The translations under genes were made by a program, and so were the position numbers. DNA of 64,000 bases. It comes from Phytophthora quininea (Eukaryota; Oomycota; Peronosporomycetes; Peronosporales; Peronosporaceae). The stretch spans positions 27,023 to 91,022 of the forward strand of contig JAAVTG010000486.1 of the NCBI GenBank assembly GCA_011947345.1. The letters run 5' to 3'. Of this stretch, positions 11,216-22,179 are shown in pieces. The notes beneath the pieces were generated by a model. That model ran no database searches and was not told where the DNA came from. It was given only the letters and a program-made list of their open reading frames with translations. How positions within the stretch are numbered: the stretch's first letter is position 1; every line of letters starts with the position of its first letter.

Positions 11216-11449
11216 GACTCGATCTGTGCCAGCGCTTCGTCGCTGTGTATCGCCATTAACTGGCTGTGCAACCTCATCGTCGGCGTATCGTACCCGTACG
11301 TGTCGGACGCGCTGAACGACTACGCTTACGTGCCGTTTGTGGTGCTTCTGGCGCTGTTCTACCTGCTGGCTCTGAAGCTGGTGCCGGAGACGTCGAGCAA
11401 GTCTGCTGAGGAGATTCAAGCTGAGTACGACTCGCGTAGCGGTAAGTAG
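11216..11449 (+). pseudogene. C-terminal fragment of an MFS sugar transporter
   Basis: About 77 codons are open here and end with TAG at 11447-11449. They match the last two transmembrane helices and the tail of the transporters at 14674-16140 and 18536-19999 almost residue for residue, including PYVSDALNDYAYVPF and the VPET...KSAEEIQAEYDS tail. The conserved Arg after DSI is Cys here, and the tail motif reads ETSSKS instead of ETSGKS. There is no start codon or upstream part. It is a truncated duplicate lying just outside the FLYWCH-type MULE. Confidence 0.88.
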
Positions 11450-11811
11450 GACCTGAGGAAGACTTGGTTGGACGTTTCTTCGCGGTTGATATTGCGCATA
11501 ATTCATGCTCGAGTGTGGATACCGGTAGCGTCTCTTTCATATTTCGGTTTGAACGCCGCTGGATCAACGGTAGAATTTTATCGGGTCAATTACGGTCGGG
11601 GTCAGGTTGATGGTCAGTTTTTTCAGATATTATCAGATTCAGAATCTGAGATAGTTTGCAAAAACTAAGACCCCGACCCTGGTCCCGACCACAGAAATAC
11701 GAAACATCGAGTAGGGGACAACAACTAAACTTTACGGATTTATCTCAAGTGACTTCTGTATACACTGGAAGTAGCAGCCACCAATAAAACTCAGATAGCA
11801 TACAAAATTTA

Positions 11812-11885
11812 GAAGATAGTGGCGCACTGAGTGTGTGTCAGCAATTCTAAGCATTTGGTTCGGGTTCAAACCCCGTCAGGTCCTA
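11812..11885 (+). repeat. tRNA-like (SINE-type) A-box/B-box remnant
   Basis: TGGCGCACTGAG at 11820-11831 resembles a pol III A box, and GGGTTCAAACC at 11863-11873 matches the B box and T-loop, with a CGGG/CCCG stem. Spacing of about 43 bp fits a tRNA or tRNA-derived SINE. No acceptor stem forms, so this is not an intact tRNA. It lies inside the left part of the MULE. Confidence 0.3.
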
Positions 11886-12464
11886 TTCTTCACGTAAGGT
11901 TCGTCGCCCATTCGTCCGCCGATGTCCGCCCGTGCACCCATTCCGTCAGACCACTCTAACCAAGGTGGCAGTTCGTGGTGACAGGTCAAAGGTAAGGTAC
12001 ATGGGAATGATGTGGTAATAGAGGGACGCGAGCAAGCTTTATGAAGGTCGTGGATCGTGACCTGGGCGCAGAGGAATTTAGGAGCACTAGAATGGGGACG
12101 AAAGCAATGAGGAGAACGGGACACTTAGCTGGGAAGAGTGTAGAAGGCTGGTGTATTGTAGCTGGAGGAGGAAAAACCAAGAGTGAGGACTCGGAGGAGC
12201 GAAGCGGGGTGAATTCCACCCGCTGAAGCTCTCCTGTCCAATGCCTATACTAAGCCTTGTGAATAAGGAGCTGCGCACAAGAGCGTGGGCGATTCGTAAC
12301 CTCAACAAGCTTTTGCTCTTGACCAATGTACATGATACATGTACTTTCTTTCGCTGATTACCATGTGACGAGGCTGACAGTTCAACTTCGCAGCCAAGTC
12401 AAGGAACCGATCACCGAAATTATGGTGGTTCAAAACTTAAAATAGCTTTAATTGACTTTCGCTC

Positions 12465-12497
12465 GCTCACTCACTCACTCACTCACCCACTCACTTA
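12465..12497. repeat. Short (CTCA)n microsatellite
   Basis: About seven copies of CTCA with one interruption, in non-coding sequence inside the FLYWCH-type MULE. Confidence 0.8.
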
Positions 12498-12666
12498 ATA
12501 GTGTACATGATAAGTTTGAGTTTCAACTTGCTTTTTTTTATTAGATCCTAGACATTCAAAAGCCCCCGGCACAAAACTAAGATCTAACCATATCTTTCGT
12601 AAATGAAACTATACAATGCAAACTTGAAGTGGTGACTTACAACGAAAAGTCGGATGGAGTGTAGTA

Positions 12667-14139
12667 CGTTCCATGGGCAGGTGCTCGAGCTCGTCCGCGT
12701 GCAACATCCTCCAGCAGCGTCACGTAGTGATGTGCATGGCGTTCAATTACTCCAATGAAAGTCGGCAGATTTGGGTTCTGTGTCGTGAATTCGTCATTCA
12801 GCTCTCAGTTATATCGCTCCAACGGGTTGTTCGTCCTGTTGACGATACGACGGTCAATTCCGCGGACATTCTACAGCTCAGGCGTAAACATCTCCAACCA
12901 CGTGCGTTGAAAGTATGACCAGAACGCTGCCAACTTGTCCCCACTATAGGTGACGCCACTGTCCGACGTCACAGCTTTTATCTTCGCCGTCACGCAGTCA
13001 ATGCCCCGAGGGTCAATCTGCTCGCGCAGCAGTACAGCAAGTGTATCGAGAACTCCACGGCCCATAGCCACTGAAACTTCATCAGTCGGAATATGCAACT
13101 TCAACATCCTACGTCGGATGGCCTGTTTGAAGTGGAACAGGCAGCCAATTATCGTGGTGTTGGGAAACTGGTCACGGATAGCGTTGATCAGCCCTTGCTC
13201 AAAGTCACACGAGATTGTTGATGGCTCCATGTTCATGCCATTGGCCACTTGCACGCAGTGGAAGATGTGCCAGTAAGACCACTCTGTTTTGCTAGTCGAG
13301 AGCACATACATCACCGGAACGTAGCAATTGGACCCTCGGTCGTGAACCATGACGATGACGCACTGGTAAAACGGGGCAGGCACGCAGTGAAATGTGCCGT
13401 CCACGAACAGTGAAACGTTGCTGTAAGTGAGCAAGCGAATCAAAGCTTGGTGACCCCAATTCAAAATCCTTTCGGTCTTCTCGTCACCGGCGTATGATAG
13501 GTGGAATTGAAAGATCTTCGATCCATCACGAGTTCGAGAAAGCGGTGGCATTTCCACCTGGCCATAGATTGCCGATCCAAAGTGACGGTTTCTGACGCGA
13601 TACACACTGCTGATTACTTGCTCCCTTGTTAATTCCCTCATCAAGACATTGGCAGTAAATTCTTCACGAATTTGATCCCAGATTGCTGATGGAGTCACTG
13701 TCATTCGTTGTATGGCTAACGTGTCGACCTCGGCTGCCATCTCTCGGCTCATGTCTCTTTGCGTGGATAAACTTGACATTGGCGTTCCTCCTTGTTGGCT
13801 GCCATCTCCATCCTCGCTTGAATTGTCCGAGACGACGATCACCTCAACTGCTGCTTCACATGTATGTGGCAAGCCCTTCTCGAACAATACCCCCGAGGTC
13901 ATCACATCAAGCTTCGCCTTGCATCCCCGCCGGTAATAGCTGCATCTGTACGTTGTCTTGAGATTCGATGCGTAGGCCTTTGCCAAACGGAAACTGTTGT
14001 AGTGTATAGTTGTTCTATACGGATTGATGTCGTCAATGTCACTCATGACAAGTGCAGGCAAAATGACGAATGAACTCATTCCCGTCAACCTCTCTATGAG
14101 CAAAGGCTCTTCGTTTTCTATACCTTTGAGAAATGCCAC
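12667..14139 (-). pseudogene. MULE transposase with FLYWCH-like zinc finger, two in-frame stops
   Basis: One long minus-strand frame (14139-12871) encodes an N-terminal FLYWCH/WRKY-GCM-like zinc-binding region (YRCSYYRRGCKAKL...HTC, about residues 60-115). The MULE core follows: LFVDGTFHC with the first Asp, WSYWHIF, ISCDFEQG with the second Asp, and GCLFHFKQAIRR. TAG at about 12870 interrupts the frame, but the same frame continues with NRTNNPLERYN, where the Glu is the expected third catalytic residue. A second stop (TGA) lies near 12807 before a conserved tail. Only two point changes separate it from an open frame, so the copy is young. Confidence 0.85.
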
Positions 14140-14673
14140 AAAGCAGCACGAAAGACATGGTTTTGAGCAACTTGTGGTATGCGAAAAGCAGTGACTAACT
14201 CGATGTTTTACCCACTATTTCAGGCTTTTTACTGTCCTCGCCATAAGAATTACATCCGTTTTAGTTGCCTGCCACCCATGTATCCGGCTATACCGAAGTA
14301 TTCACGTTGGGAATATTTTTCAGGTCATACTTGCGGTCGGATTTGCCAAGTAAATTACCTAAGTAAAACCTCAGACCCATCGACCAGACCCCGACCGAAA
14401 TTGACCCGAAAAATAGGTAACCGGATCAACGCTGCCAACAGGAGGCGCAAGCAGCCTCCAGCGATACGATTATAGCACGTTAAGGAGGGTCACGTACAGA
14501 CCCAGCAGCTTCGAAACCCCATCCATCCGTGCAAAAGGAATGTTGAATACTACTACTGGTACCTATTGGTATGGATATGTACACATTGTAATAATGAAAA
14601 AAATACCATGTTTATTTGATGGTACAAGCAACAGGAAGTGCCTCCCATGGGTACCTACACCACCAGCTCACAT

Positions 14674-16140
14674 TTACTGCTCGCGCTTGGAGTCGTACTC
14701 GGCCTGGATCTCCTCAGCAGACTTGCCCGACGTCTCCGGCACCAGCTTCAGAGCCAGCAGGTAGAACAGCGCCAGAAGCACCACGAACGGCACGTAAGCG
14801 TAGTCGTTCAGAGCGTCCGACACGTACGGGTACGACACACCCACGATGAGGTTGCACAGCCAGTTAATGCCGATGCAGAGCGACGAAGCGCTGGCACGGA
14901 TCGAGTCCGGGAAGATGTCGGCGGTCATGACCCACACGAGCGGGCCCAGCGTCACGCCGAACACGATCACGTACAGCGCCGTGAACACGATCGACAGAGC
15001 CGACACGTCCACGATGAAGGCTACCGTCATACCGATAGACATGACCACCATGCCAGACAGACCCCACAGGATCATGTTGCGGGCACCAAAGCGGTTGGCC
15101 AGCACGCCCGTGAAGAAGGCCGGGAAGATGTTGATGAAGTCGATGATGAGCGTGCCGACGCGCGAGTCCGAGATACCGGCATCCGAGAAGATGCTGCCGG
15201 AGTAGTAGAACACGGCGTTGATACCCGAGAGCTGCTGCGCGCACGACAAAAGGATGCCGCCCAGAAGCTGCATGCGGTAGCGCGGCGCGAACATGGACTC
15301 GGTCTTGGGGGTCGAGTCGATCAGACCCTCCTCGGCACTCGTCTTGTTGACCTCGAGCCACGACAGAGCCGTCTGCACGTGCTCCTCGCCGTACAGACGA
15401 GCGATCACCTCCTTGGCCTCCTCGGTGCGGCCCTTGGTCAGCAGCCACGCAGGACTCTCAATGCACATCGACGGCGCCAGCAGCAGGTACACGACAGCCA
15501 GCACAACCGGGAACGCAGCCAGGTAGCGCCAGCCGCTGCTCGTGTTGGCGAAGAAGAAGCAGATCGCCGGCACTAAGATGCCGATGGTCGTGAAGATCTG
15601 CAGACCCAGACCGAGAGTATTGCGCATGTGCGGCGGAGACAGCTCGTTCACGTAGCCGCCGATCGTGGCCGTGGCCGTACCGGACGAGATACCGGCGATG
15701 AGACGGCCCAGCGCGAACAGCCAGACGTTCGACACGGACGCCTGCACCACGCCGCCCACGATCATGAAGACGCAGTTGCCCATCAGAGCTTTCTTGCGGC
15801 CGAACTTGTCGCTGAAGTGGCCGCAGCACAGCGAGCCCACCATGGCGCCGAAGATCCACGCGTTCACGGCGAACGTCCACTCGAGCTTCGAGTGGCCCGG
15901 GAACATGAGGCACGTGTCCTCGGCCACGGGGCGCGCATTGCACTCGTCCGTGTCGTTGTACTGCGACAGGTTCATCTGCGAGGTGGACCAACCGCTCTGG
16001 AAGGGCTGCATCCAGGACAGGAAGGCGCTGGTGTAGAGGATGGCCTTGGGCTTGATGAGTCGAGCCGCGGCCTTGTTGGCCTCGTCGAAGGCGGTGGCGT
16101 TGGTCGCCTTGGGGGTAGTGGCCTCAGTGTAGTCAGCCAT
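14674..16140 (-). CDS. MFS sugar (hexose) transporter, copy 1
   Basis: This 488-residue protein has about 12 membrane segments and the sugar porter signatures: DKFGRKK after TM2, ESPAWLLTKGRTEEA after TM6, QQLSGINAVFYY in TM7 and VPETSGKSAEE at the C-terminus. It should move hexoses across the plasma membrane by proton symport; the substrate is inferred from family. The start at 16140 (MADYTEAT) is preferred over an ATG at 16278 because the copies share it and an initiator-like motif lies between the two. From residue 20 or so to the end it is identical in protein to copy 2 at 18536-19999, which is transcribed divergently. The motif after TM8, usually DRxGRR, is NRFGARN. Confidence 0.93.
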   Translation of the reverse strand: MADYTEATTPKATNATAFDEANKAAARLIKPKAILYTSAFLSWMQPFQSGWSTSQMNLSQYNDTDECNARPVAEDTCLMFPGHSKLEWTFAVNAWIFGAMVGSLCCGHFSDKFGRKKALMGNCVFMIVGGVVQASVSNVWLFALGRLIAGISSGTATATIGGYVNELSPPHMRNTLGLGLQIFTTIGILVPAICFFFANTSSGWRYLAAFPVVLAVVYLLLAPSMCIESPAWLLTKGRTEEAKEVIARLYGEEHVQTALSWLEVNKTSAEEGLIDSTPKTESMFAPRYRMQLLGGILLSCAQQLSGINAVFYYSGSIFSDAGISDSRVGTLIIDFINIFPAFFTGVLANRFGARNMILWGLSGMVVMSIGMTVAFIVDVSALSIVFTALYVIVFGVTLGPLVWVMTADIFPDSIRASASSLCIGINWLCNLIVGVSYPYVSDALNDYAYVPFVVLLALFYLLALKLVPETSGKSAEEIQAEYDSKREQ

Positions 16141-16184
16141 AGTAGCTTGACTCGGTTGACTTGTCGACTTGCGAGGAACTTGGT

Positions 16185-16200
16185 CAATTGGAAAGTGAGG
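16185..16200 (-). promoter_or_regulatory. Oomycete-type initiator (Inr/FPR) for sugar transporter copy 1
   Basis: The minus strand reads CCTCACTTTCCAATTG about 45-60 bp upstream of the ATG, close to the oomycete core promoter consensus GCTCATTYYNCAWTTT. Confidence 0.6.
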
Positions 16201-18469
16201 GCTGCAATCTTGCTTGCCATGGGATCGACGCCGCCGCCGCGATTGTCCTCTGCGGGGCCTACGAACGACACTGCGCAATGGATCGGGCAGCTTGAACTTT
16301 GGGGCAACTGCACGCGCTCTGGATGCGACTTAGGATTCAAGTGCGGCACAACAAGTCGGCTAGCTGAATCAATGCGATGGTAAGGGCATTGCAGCCCCGT
16401 GTCTTGCGTGTGGTAACCCGTCGCTGATCCTGTCCGATTTGGCTAGAGACCTCTCCATGCAGAGAAATGCAAGCAACTTCAGAAACCATCGGCTGTTTGC
16501 ATCCGTCCAACGCCGTGGACTTGGCGAAAGTATGCCCCCAGGGCTGCTTGGAGAGAGGGAACACGATCTCTGCGCGCATGAGATCAAGTGGGAACCAGTT
16601 CCAAGTCGCCTACAGAGACGGGAGCTCAGTTAACGAAGACTAAAATCACGTGTGGCGAATGAGAATACACAGACCCAATTCTGGTTAGTTTTCGACAGCA
16701 AACGCGGTTGGAAACCGTTCAACTAACGATTGCTGTGATATCCTTTGGAATAATTCTGTCTTACACACCAGTAGAGGCTCGAACGAGCGCCCAGTGAGAA
16801 CACTTTACGTTACTCAGCGCGGCGATGAACTAATTTCTTTGTATCGTTCCCGAAATCTCGTGGCAATTCCGAATTGATGGCGGGATTTACTTCAAGTACG
16901 ATGCCGGACTCGTTCAAGAAGGAGCAAAAGGAAACTGCGTTGGCGGGGCTTCTGGTTCCCGCCAACGTGATGCACGAGGATACTTTTGGCATCGCCGGCG
17001 GCTGTTAACTCCGCGACTGCCACGAGGCCTGAGTTGAGTCAGCTCCCACTGCGGACCTTGGTCGTGGTGGCAGTTAGGTGGATAGGGAATTCTTACGTGC
17101 AATATAATACAAGTAGCAACGAAACCGCATTGTGTCACCATCGTGCTCAGGTGAACGCGGCTAGAGCCTTCGTAGCAGAAGGAGACAATTTAAAGCAATC
17201 TACCGTGGCTCCCTGGGTGATTGACAATGCCCCACGGTCTCCAAATACAACACCGGCCTCCCCAAACAACGCCCGCAAGTTTCTGTTAACCTCGTCATCC
17301 TGCTCGCCGTGGTAGACCGGCAGCTCTCTCGCCCCGGTGGATCTTTCACAGAGGGCAGAGCTGTGTCTGCGCCCAGTTTCTCGTGCCTGTAGCCTCAGAA
17401 GGGTAGGTCACGTCTCGCGAGTTGGCGCGGCACCAACGCCACGCGAGTCGTCTTACGTAGAAGACAGAGATTGTCCCCAGCGGGAGGTTCAATGTGCTCA
17501 CCCGCCAAGAGCGTTCGATTTACCACGCATGACCTGCCTCTCCGCACATGTATTGGCATGCAATGGTCCGAACGCTGTGCACGTAGCTCTCTGGTGGGGA
17601 TTTGGGCGAAAACTTATCCAGGAATCAAGGGGAAATGCGATACATAGGCTTTGGAGAGATCTGCGTGCTCTACGAGGCCGGCTGCCCTCCCAAGCAAGCG
17701 AACCCTCGATGTTAAGTCAACTTGATCTTCACGACTAAAAGATAAGCATTTTGATCCCGATTAACGGTATGCATGGACCATGGGCCTTGAGGTGACGACC
17801 GACCGCAGTTGGAAGAGCCGTGGTCAGTGCTCCCAAGTTGGCGTGTTGCGCTTAGTACAACAACCAAGACTGGCACGTGTTGCCTGTTGAGCGCGAGGCA
17901 GACCCAGGTCGACTATTGCATCGACTCCTGAAGATAAAGAACGGACCCTTCCAACCAAGTAGAGCAGCGACCACATTTGGTTGACCCCACTCAAAGAGGC
18001 AGCGCACTGCTCAGCAGCGTTCCAACCCCATACATGTGTGTTCATGCTGTAGCGCATTGGTAGTACATAGTACACTGCGCTGGAAGATCGTAGCGCTTGA
18101 TACAGGTCTGCTGCGCGCCAGCCATTTTATGGAGACACTCGTAAAAGAATTGCTTGGTCTGCAGCACCACCTTGCGCTTTTATTCGACCGCAAGCCAACT
18201 TCAAGCTCCTGTACAACACGACCTGCGGATCAAAAACGTCACATTGCACTGCTAATCGGGCGAGATAACATGCGGCAGCTCCGGAGACGCAGGGTACAAG
18301 AGCTGCAGGCACGAGGCACGAAGCAACAGCCTCGGGGATCAATCAAGTGAGCCCGTACTATGCGAGGGGGGCTTCGCTGCTCGAAGGTTTGCCTTCGAAA
18401 GCAGACCGCGGACATGCAGCGTTGCAGACCGAGTTGCTCTCGACAACAAGCTACGAAGCACTACACGAT
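16201..18469. other. Intergenic spacer between divergent sugar transporters
   Basis: No protein family, RNA gene or terminal repeat was recognised in these 2.3 kb. It is the shared upstream region of the two transporters. Short ORFs in all frames show no conserved motif. Confidence 0.6.
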
Positions 18470-18470
18470 C

Positions 18471-18485
18471 CCCACTTTCCATTTT
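18471..18485 (+). promoter_or_regulatory. Oomycete-type initiator for sugar transporter copy 2
   Basis: CCCACTTTCCATTTT lies about 50 bp upstream of the ATG at 18536 and matches the Inr/FPR consensus. Confidence 0.6.
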
Positions 18486-18535
18486 GACAAACACCAAGCA
18501 AGTCTCCAGTACAGTTTGCAGACTACAAACCCAAG

Positions 18536-19999
18536 ATGGCGGACAACTACGCGGAAGTAGCCTCGCCCAAGCCCGTCACCGCCTTCGACGAGGCCAACAA
18601 GGCCGCGGCTCGACTCATCAAGCCCAAGGCCATCCTCTACACCAGCGCCTTCCTGTCCTGGATGCAGCCCTTCCAGAGCGGTTGGTCCACCTCGCAGATG
18701 AACCTGTCGCAGTACAACGACACGGACGAGTGCAATGCGCGCCCCGTGGCCGAGGACACGTGCCTCATGTTCCCGGGCCACTCGAAGCTCGAGTGGACGT
18801 TCGCCGTGAACGCGTGGATCTTCGGCGCCATGGTGGGCTCGCTGTGCTGCGGCCACTTCAGCGACAAGTTCGGCCGCAAGAAAGCTCTGATGGGCAACTG
18901 CGTCTTCATGATCGTGGGCGGCGTGGTGCAGGCGTCCGTGTCGAACGTCTGGCTGTTCGCGCTGGGCCGTCTCATCGCCGGTATCTCGTCCGGTACGGCC
19001 ACGGCCACGATCGGCGGCTACGTGAACGAGCTGTCTCCGCCGCACATGCGCAATACTCTCGGTCTGGGTCTGCAGATCTTCACGACCATCGGCATCTTAG
19101 TGCCGGCGATCTGCTTCTTCTTCGCCAACACGAGCAGCGGCTGGCGCTACCTGGCTGCGTTCCCGGTTGTGCTGGCTGTCGTGTACCTGCTGCTGGCGCC
19201 GTCGATGTGCATTGAGAGTCCTGCGTGGCTGCTGACCAAGGGCCGCACCGAGGAGGCCAAGGAGGTGATCGCTCGTCTGTACGGCGAGGAGCACGTGCAG
19301 ACGGCTCTGTCGTGGCTCGAGGTCAACAAGACGAGTGCCGAGGAGGGTCTGATCGACTCGACCCCCAAGACCGAGTCCATGTTCGCGCCGCGCTACCGCA
19401 TGCAGCTTCTGGGCGGCATCCTTTTGTCGTGCGCGCAGCAGCTCTCGGGTATTAACGCCGTGTTCTACTACTCCGGCAGCATCTTCTCGGACGCCGGTAT
19501 CTCGGACTCGCGCGTCGGCACGCTCATCATCGACTTCATCAACATCTTCCCGGCCTTCTTCACGGGCGTGCTGGCCAACCGCTTCGGTGCCCGCAACATG
19601 ATCCTGTGGGGTCTGTCTGGCATGGTGGTCATGTCTATCGGTATGACGGTGGCCTTCATCGTGGACGTGTCGGCTCTGTCGATTGTCTTCACGGCGCTGT
19701 ACGTGATCGTGTTCGGCGTGACGCTGGGCCCGCTCGTGTGGGTCATGACCGCCGACATCTTCCCGGACTCGATCCGTGCCAGCGCTTCGTCGCTCTGCAT
19801 CGGCATTAACTGGCTGTGCAACCTCATCGTGGGTGTGTCGTACCCGTACGTGTCGGACGCTCTGAACGACTACGCTTACGTGCCGTTCGTGGTGCTTCTG
19901 GCGCTGTTCTACCTGCTGGCTCTGAAGCTGGTGCCGGAGACGTCGGGCAAGTCTGCTGAGGAGATCCAGGCCGAGTACGACTCCAAGCGCGAGCAATAA
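18536..19999 (+). CDS. MFS sugar (hexose) transporter, copy 2
   Basis: This 487-residue sugar porter has 12 predicted membrane segments and the same motifs as copy 1: FGRKK loop, ESPAWLL, QQLSGIN and PETSGKS. Only the first 15 or so residues (MADNYAEVASPKP) differ from copy 1 (MADYTEAT...). The rest is identical protein with scattered silent changes. Intronless and GC-rich at third positions. Probable plasma-membrane hexose/proton symporter. The neighbour in the opposite direction is its near twin, so the two presumably share upstream regulation only in part, as their 5' flanks differ. Confidence 0.94.
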   Translation: MADNYAEVASPKPVTAFDEANKAAARLIKPKAILYTSAFLSWMQPFQSGWSTSQMNLSQYNDTDECNARPVAEDTCLMFPGHSKLEWTFAVNAWIFGAMVGSLCCGHFSDKFGRKKALMGNCVFMIVGGVVQASVSNVWLFALGRLIAGISSGTATATIGGYVNELSPPHMRNTLGLGLQIFTTIGILVPAICFFFANTSSGWRYLAAFPVVLAVVYLLLAPSMCIESPAWLLTKGRTEEAKEVIARLYGEEHVQTALSWLEVNKTSAEEGLIDSTPKTESMFAPRYRMQLLGGILLSCAQQLSGINAVFYYSGSIFSDAGISDSRVGTLIIDFINIFPAFFTGVLANRFGARNMILWGLSGMVVMSIGMTVAFIVDVSALSIVFTALYVIVFGVTLGPLVWVMTADIFPDSIRASASSLCIGINWLCNLIVGVSYPYVSDALNDYAYVPFVVLLALFYLLALKLVPETSGKSAEEIQAEYDSKREQ

Positions 20000-21095
20000 T
20001 ATTACTGTACGTAAGATTGAGGCTTTCGCTTGGAACGTCGATTCGGTTAGTGTAATGCAAGCGAATAGTTTATTTTCTGTAGTACAATTCATGCTTCCCT
20101 GTGGAGTTGTTGCGGTTGGATCGGTGTCTGATTGTCGCTGGGTGGTCCTTTGCCTTGCTAGCGATGTTTGGTGAAGCTGGAATGATGTTGAAGTGATATA
20201 ACGTGGTGTGACGTGACGCAGTTACTATGCTGTCGACCACCGAGATTCGTTGCTGTATCTTTCGGTGCCCGGATGAATGTGCATTTTGTATCGGCAAGGA
20301 CTTGGATTGAATTGAGCAGTGTAAGCGCTGCTTGGAGTTGTCTGGCAGTATCGCCGTTCTCAGTAGTGGTCCACTGTAATCTTTGTCACCGAGCTCTAAT
20401 CGCTCTTCCTTCGCATTATCAGCAAAACCTTTGAGTCTCTGTGGGTATCCTCTCGAGTTTTGGCCTCCAGGATCTCAGCAGTGTCGGATGCAACCGCGCA
20501 GTCGAACTGCACTTAGTCGTCCGCTCGATTTCACACACACAAGTTCTGTGACAGCGAAATAATCGACGAGTGTTTGAAGTTCGAGGACAAGCCGAAGCGA
20601 GACGACACACCATCCAACACTGTCGCCAAGACGTCCAAGGCGTTACTGGCAAAACCTCGGAGCATATTTTTACAGGTGCCAGAGCTGTGCCCGCAGCATT
20701 ATGATCCAATATTTCAGTCAGCCACGCCAATTAGTCGCTAACCTTGCATGAGGCCAATAACAATTATCTGGGGCTACCGACAAACACACCAAACTAAAAT
20801 GACTGCTAGTGACGGAGGCAGAAGCCTGGTGAACATCGCACAGTAGATCTTTCGTCCACTGGGCGGTCTCCTGGTGCCGCTCGCACACACGGCGGCGGAT
20901 CGCGCGCAGCTGCTGCCTAGCCTCTCGGGAAATCTCTAGTGACGTGCTGCTCACGGCGCACGTGGGCCTGCGAGGCGCTCGCGACAGCAAGGTCATCGAT
21001 GGGCTTCCGTCAGGAATATAGGTAGCATTCATTTGATCACATTTGACTAGGCTTCAATAAGGCTCATAGTCATATTGGTGTCTACTTTATCCTAG
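20000..21095. other. Intergenic region, no recognised gene
   Basis: Minus-strand ORF pieces at 20419-21032 include an Arg/Gln-rich helical stretch but match no family I know. No terminal repeats were seen. Confidence 0.5.
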
Positions 21096-21135
21096 TGTTC
21101 ACACGTCACAGGACAACTTCAACATACTTGTTGGG

Positions 21136-21916
21136 ATGGCAACTGCTCGACGATTCGCGACGACGCAAGTGAGGAGCGGCATCGACCGACTGCGCCGCGC
21201 ATTGGTGGCTTTTAACCTCGATGATCTCCGGCCAGTCACCGCGAGGATGATGACGATGAAGAAGAAGACGCGGCCGCTCTGGTGGCGCAGGACATACCGC
21301 TGGAGGCGTGGAACCGCGTAGCCGAGTTGGAGTCGTGGCCTCCGGGCATTCAGCTCCGGTACTTGGTCTGGGACGACGGCCGTGTCTGGGTGACGGAGTA
21401 TCCGTCGGATCAACACGAAGTTGCCGCTCTTTATAATAACAATCAATGTCCCGGGTCGGCGGTGCTGGGTGCGCTTGGCGCGGGGTATGGAATGTTGCTG
21501 CTGGCGGTCCCAACGTGCTGCAGGCAGCGGATCTCAAGTTCCGTCCGCTGCTTCGAATTGGGGCTCAAGTGCCGCAAGGCGTCGCCTACACCGCGTGGGC
21601 GACTGTAATCGTCGAGGTCTTGTACAGTCAGCATTGGGCTTCGGTCCACCGCAAGCTGCGAATGTATCGTCGTCTTCCTGGACTCCAGTACATCTTCTGC
21701 TTGAGGATGTCCAAGCTGTTGAACCGCGTATCGTACGAGCTGTACGATGTGGGAGCCACTCCGCCCAACCCTCTGCCTGGTGCTCCAGCCACTCGACACG
21801 CTTTTGATCTTCGGGATCGCAACCAGCAGGCCGCGTCGTTACGTTCGACACGAGGCGTGTGCTCGGCCTTCCTCCCAACGCACAACCACCAGCTGTGGTC
21901 CCAAATCCCCGGATAA
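21136..21916 (+). pseudogene. Degenerate ORF, possibly restriction-endonuclease-like (Uma2/DUF820-type) domain
   Basis: Two frames overlap here. The first (21282-21480) has PLEAWNRVAELESWPPGIQL and WVTEYPS. The second (from 21446) continues with DLKFRPLLRIG, then VIVEVLYSQHW and KLRMYRRLPGLQYIF. A short strand ending VEV followed by a Lys-containing helix resembles the PD-(D/E)XK core of Uma2-like proteins, which occur in oomycete genomes. The join needs a frameshift near 21480-21510, and the C-terminus dissolves into low-quality sequence. The family call is tentative. Confidence 0.3.
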
Positions 21917-22179
21917 CGATTGACATCGTTGCGCTAGCAAACTATGTTCGCGATCTAGCTCCACTCCCACGGAGCTGAACGGGCTGCCGATAATACTTGG
22001 ATGGTATCTGCAAGATTCTCCACGAGGTGCTGTGAGCCAGGAGCCTCTACTTGGATGGATGAATGTCTCGTTGTAGTGTGTTTTCCGCTTTGGTTTCGAA
22101 CACTACATCACTAAAAATGTCATTTTCCTGTTTGCATATCCACCCATGGCCATGTAGCATCTTCCAGCCCTCCTAGAGC

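Larger units (their letters stand above)
11569..14422. mobile_element. FLYWCH-type MULE with degenerate TIRs and 8-bp target duplication
   Basis: The left end (11569 onward) and right end (back from 14422) are inverted copies sharing TCGGGTCAATT-CGGTCGGGGTC and neighbouring blocks over roughly 60 bp, with several mismatches. GGATCAAC is directly repeated outside both ends (11561-11568 and 14423-14430). The single large gene inside is a MULE transposase on the minus strand. The 2854-bp size is normal for a one-gene MULE. Confidence 0.72.
14640..19990. repeat. Inverted pair of sugar transporter genes (coding-region identity only)
   Basis: The coding sequences of 14674-16140 and 18536-19999 are inverted copies that differ at only occasional third positions, whereas the first 15 or so codons, the 2.4-kb spacer and the 3' flanks do not match. 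The homology stops at the last codon. The pattern points to gene conversion confined to coding sequence. Confidence 0.8.

Noticed and set aside
11812..11885. Intact tRNA gene
   Set aside because: T-arm is good but the 5' and 3' acceptor strands do not pair; kept only as a SINE-like remnant.
14638..15576. Long plus-strand ORF opposite sugar transporter copy 1 (His/Arg-rich)
   Set aside because: Antisense shadow of a GC-rich gene; the same artefact appears opposite every other copy and has no family features.
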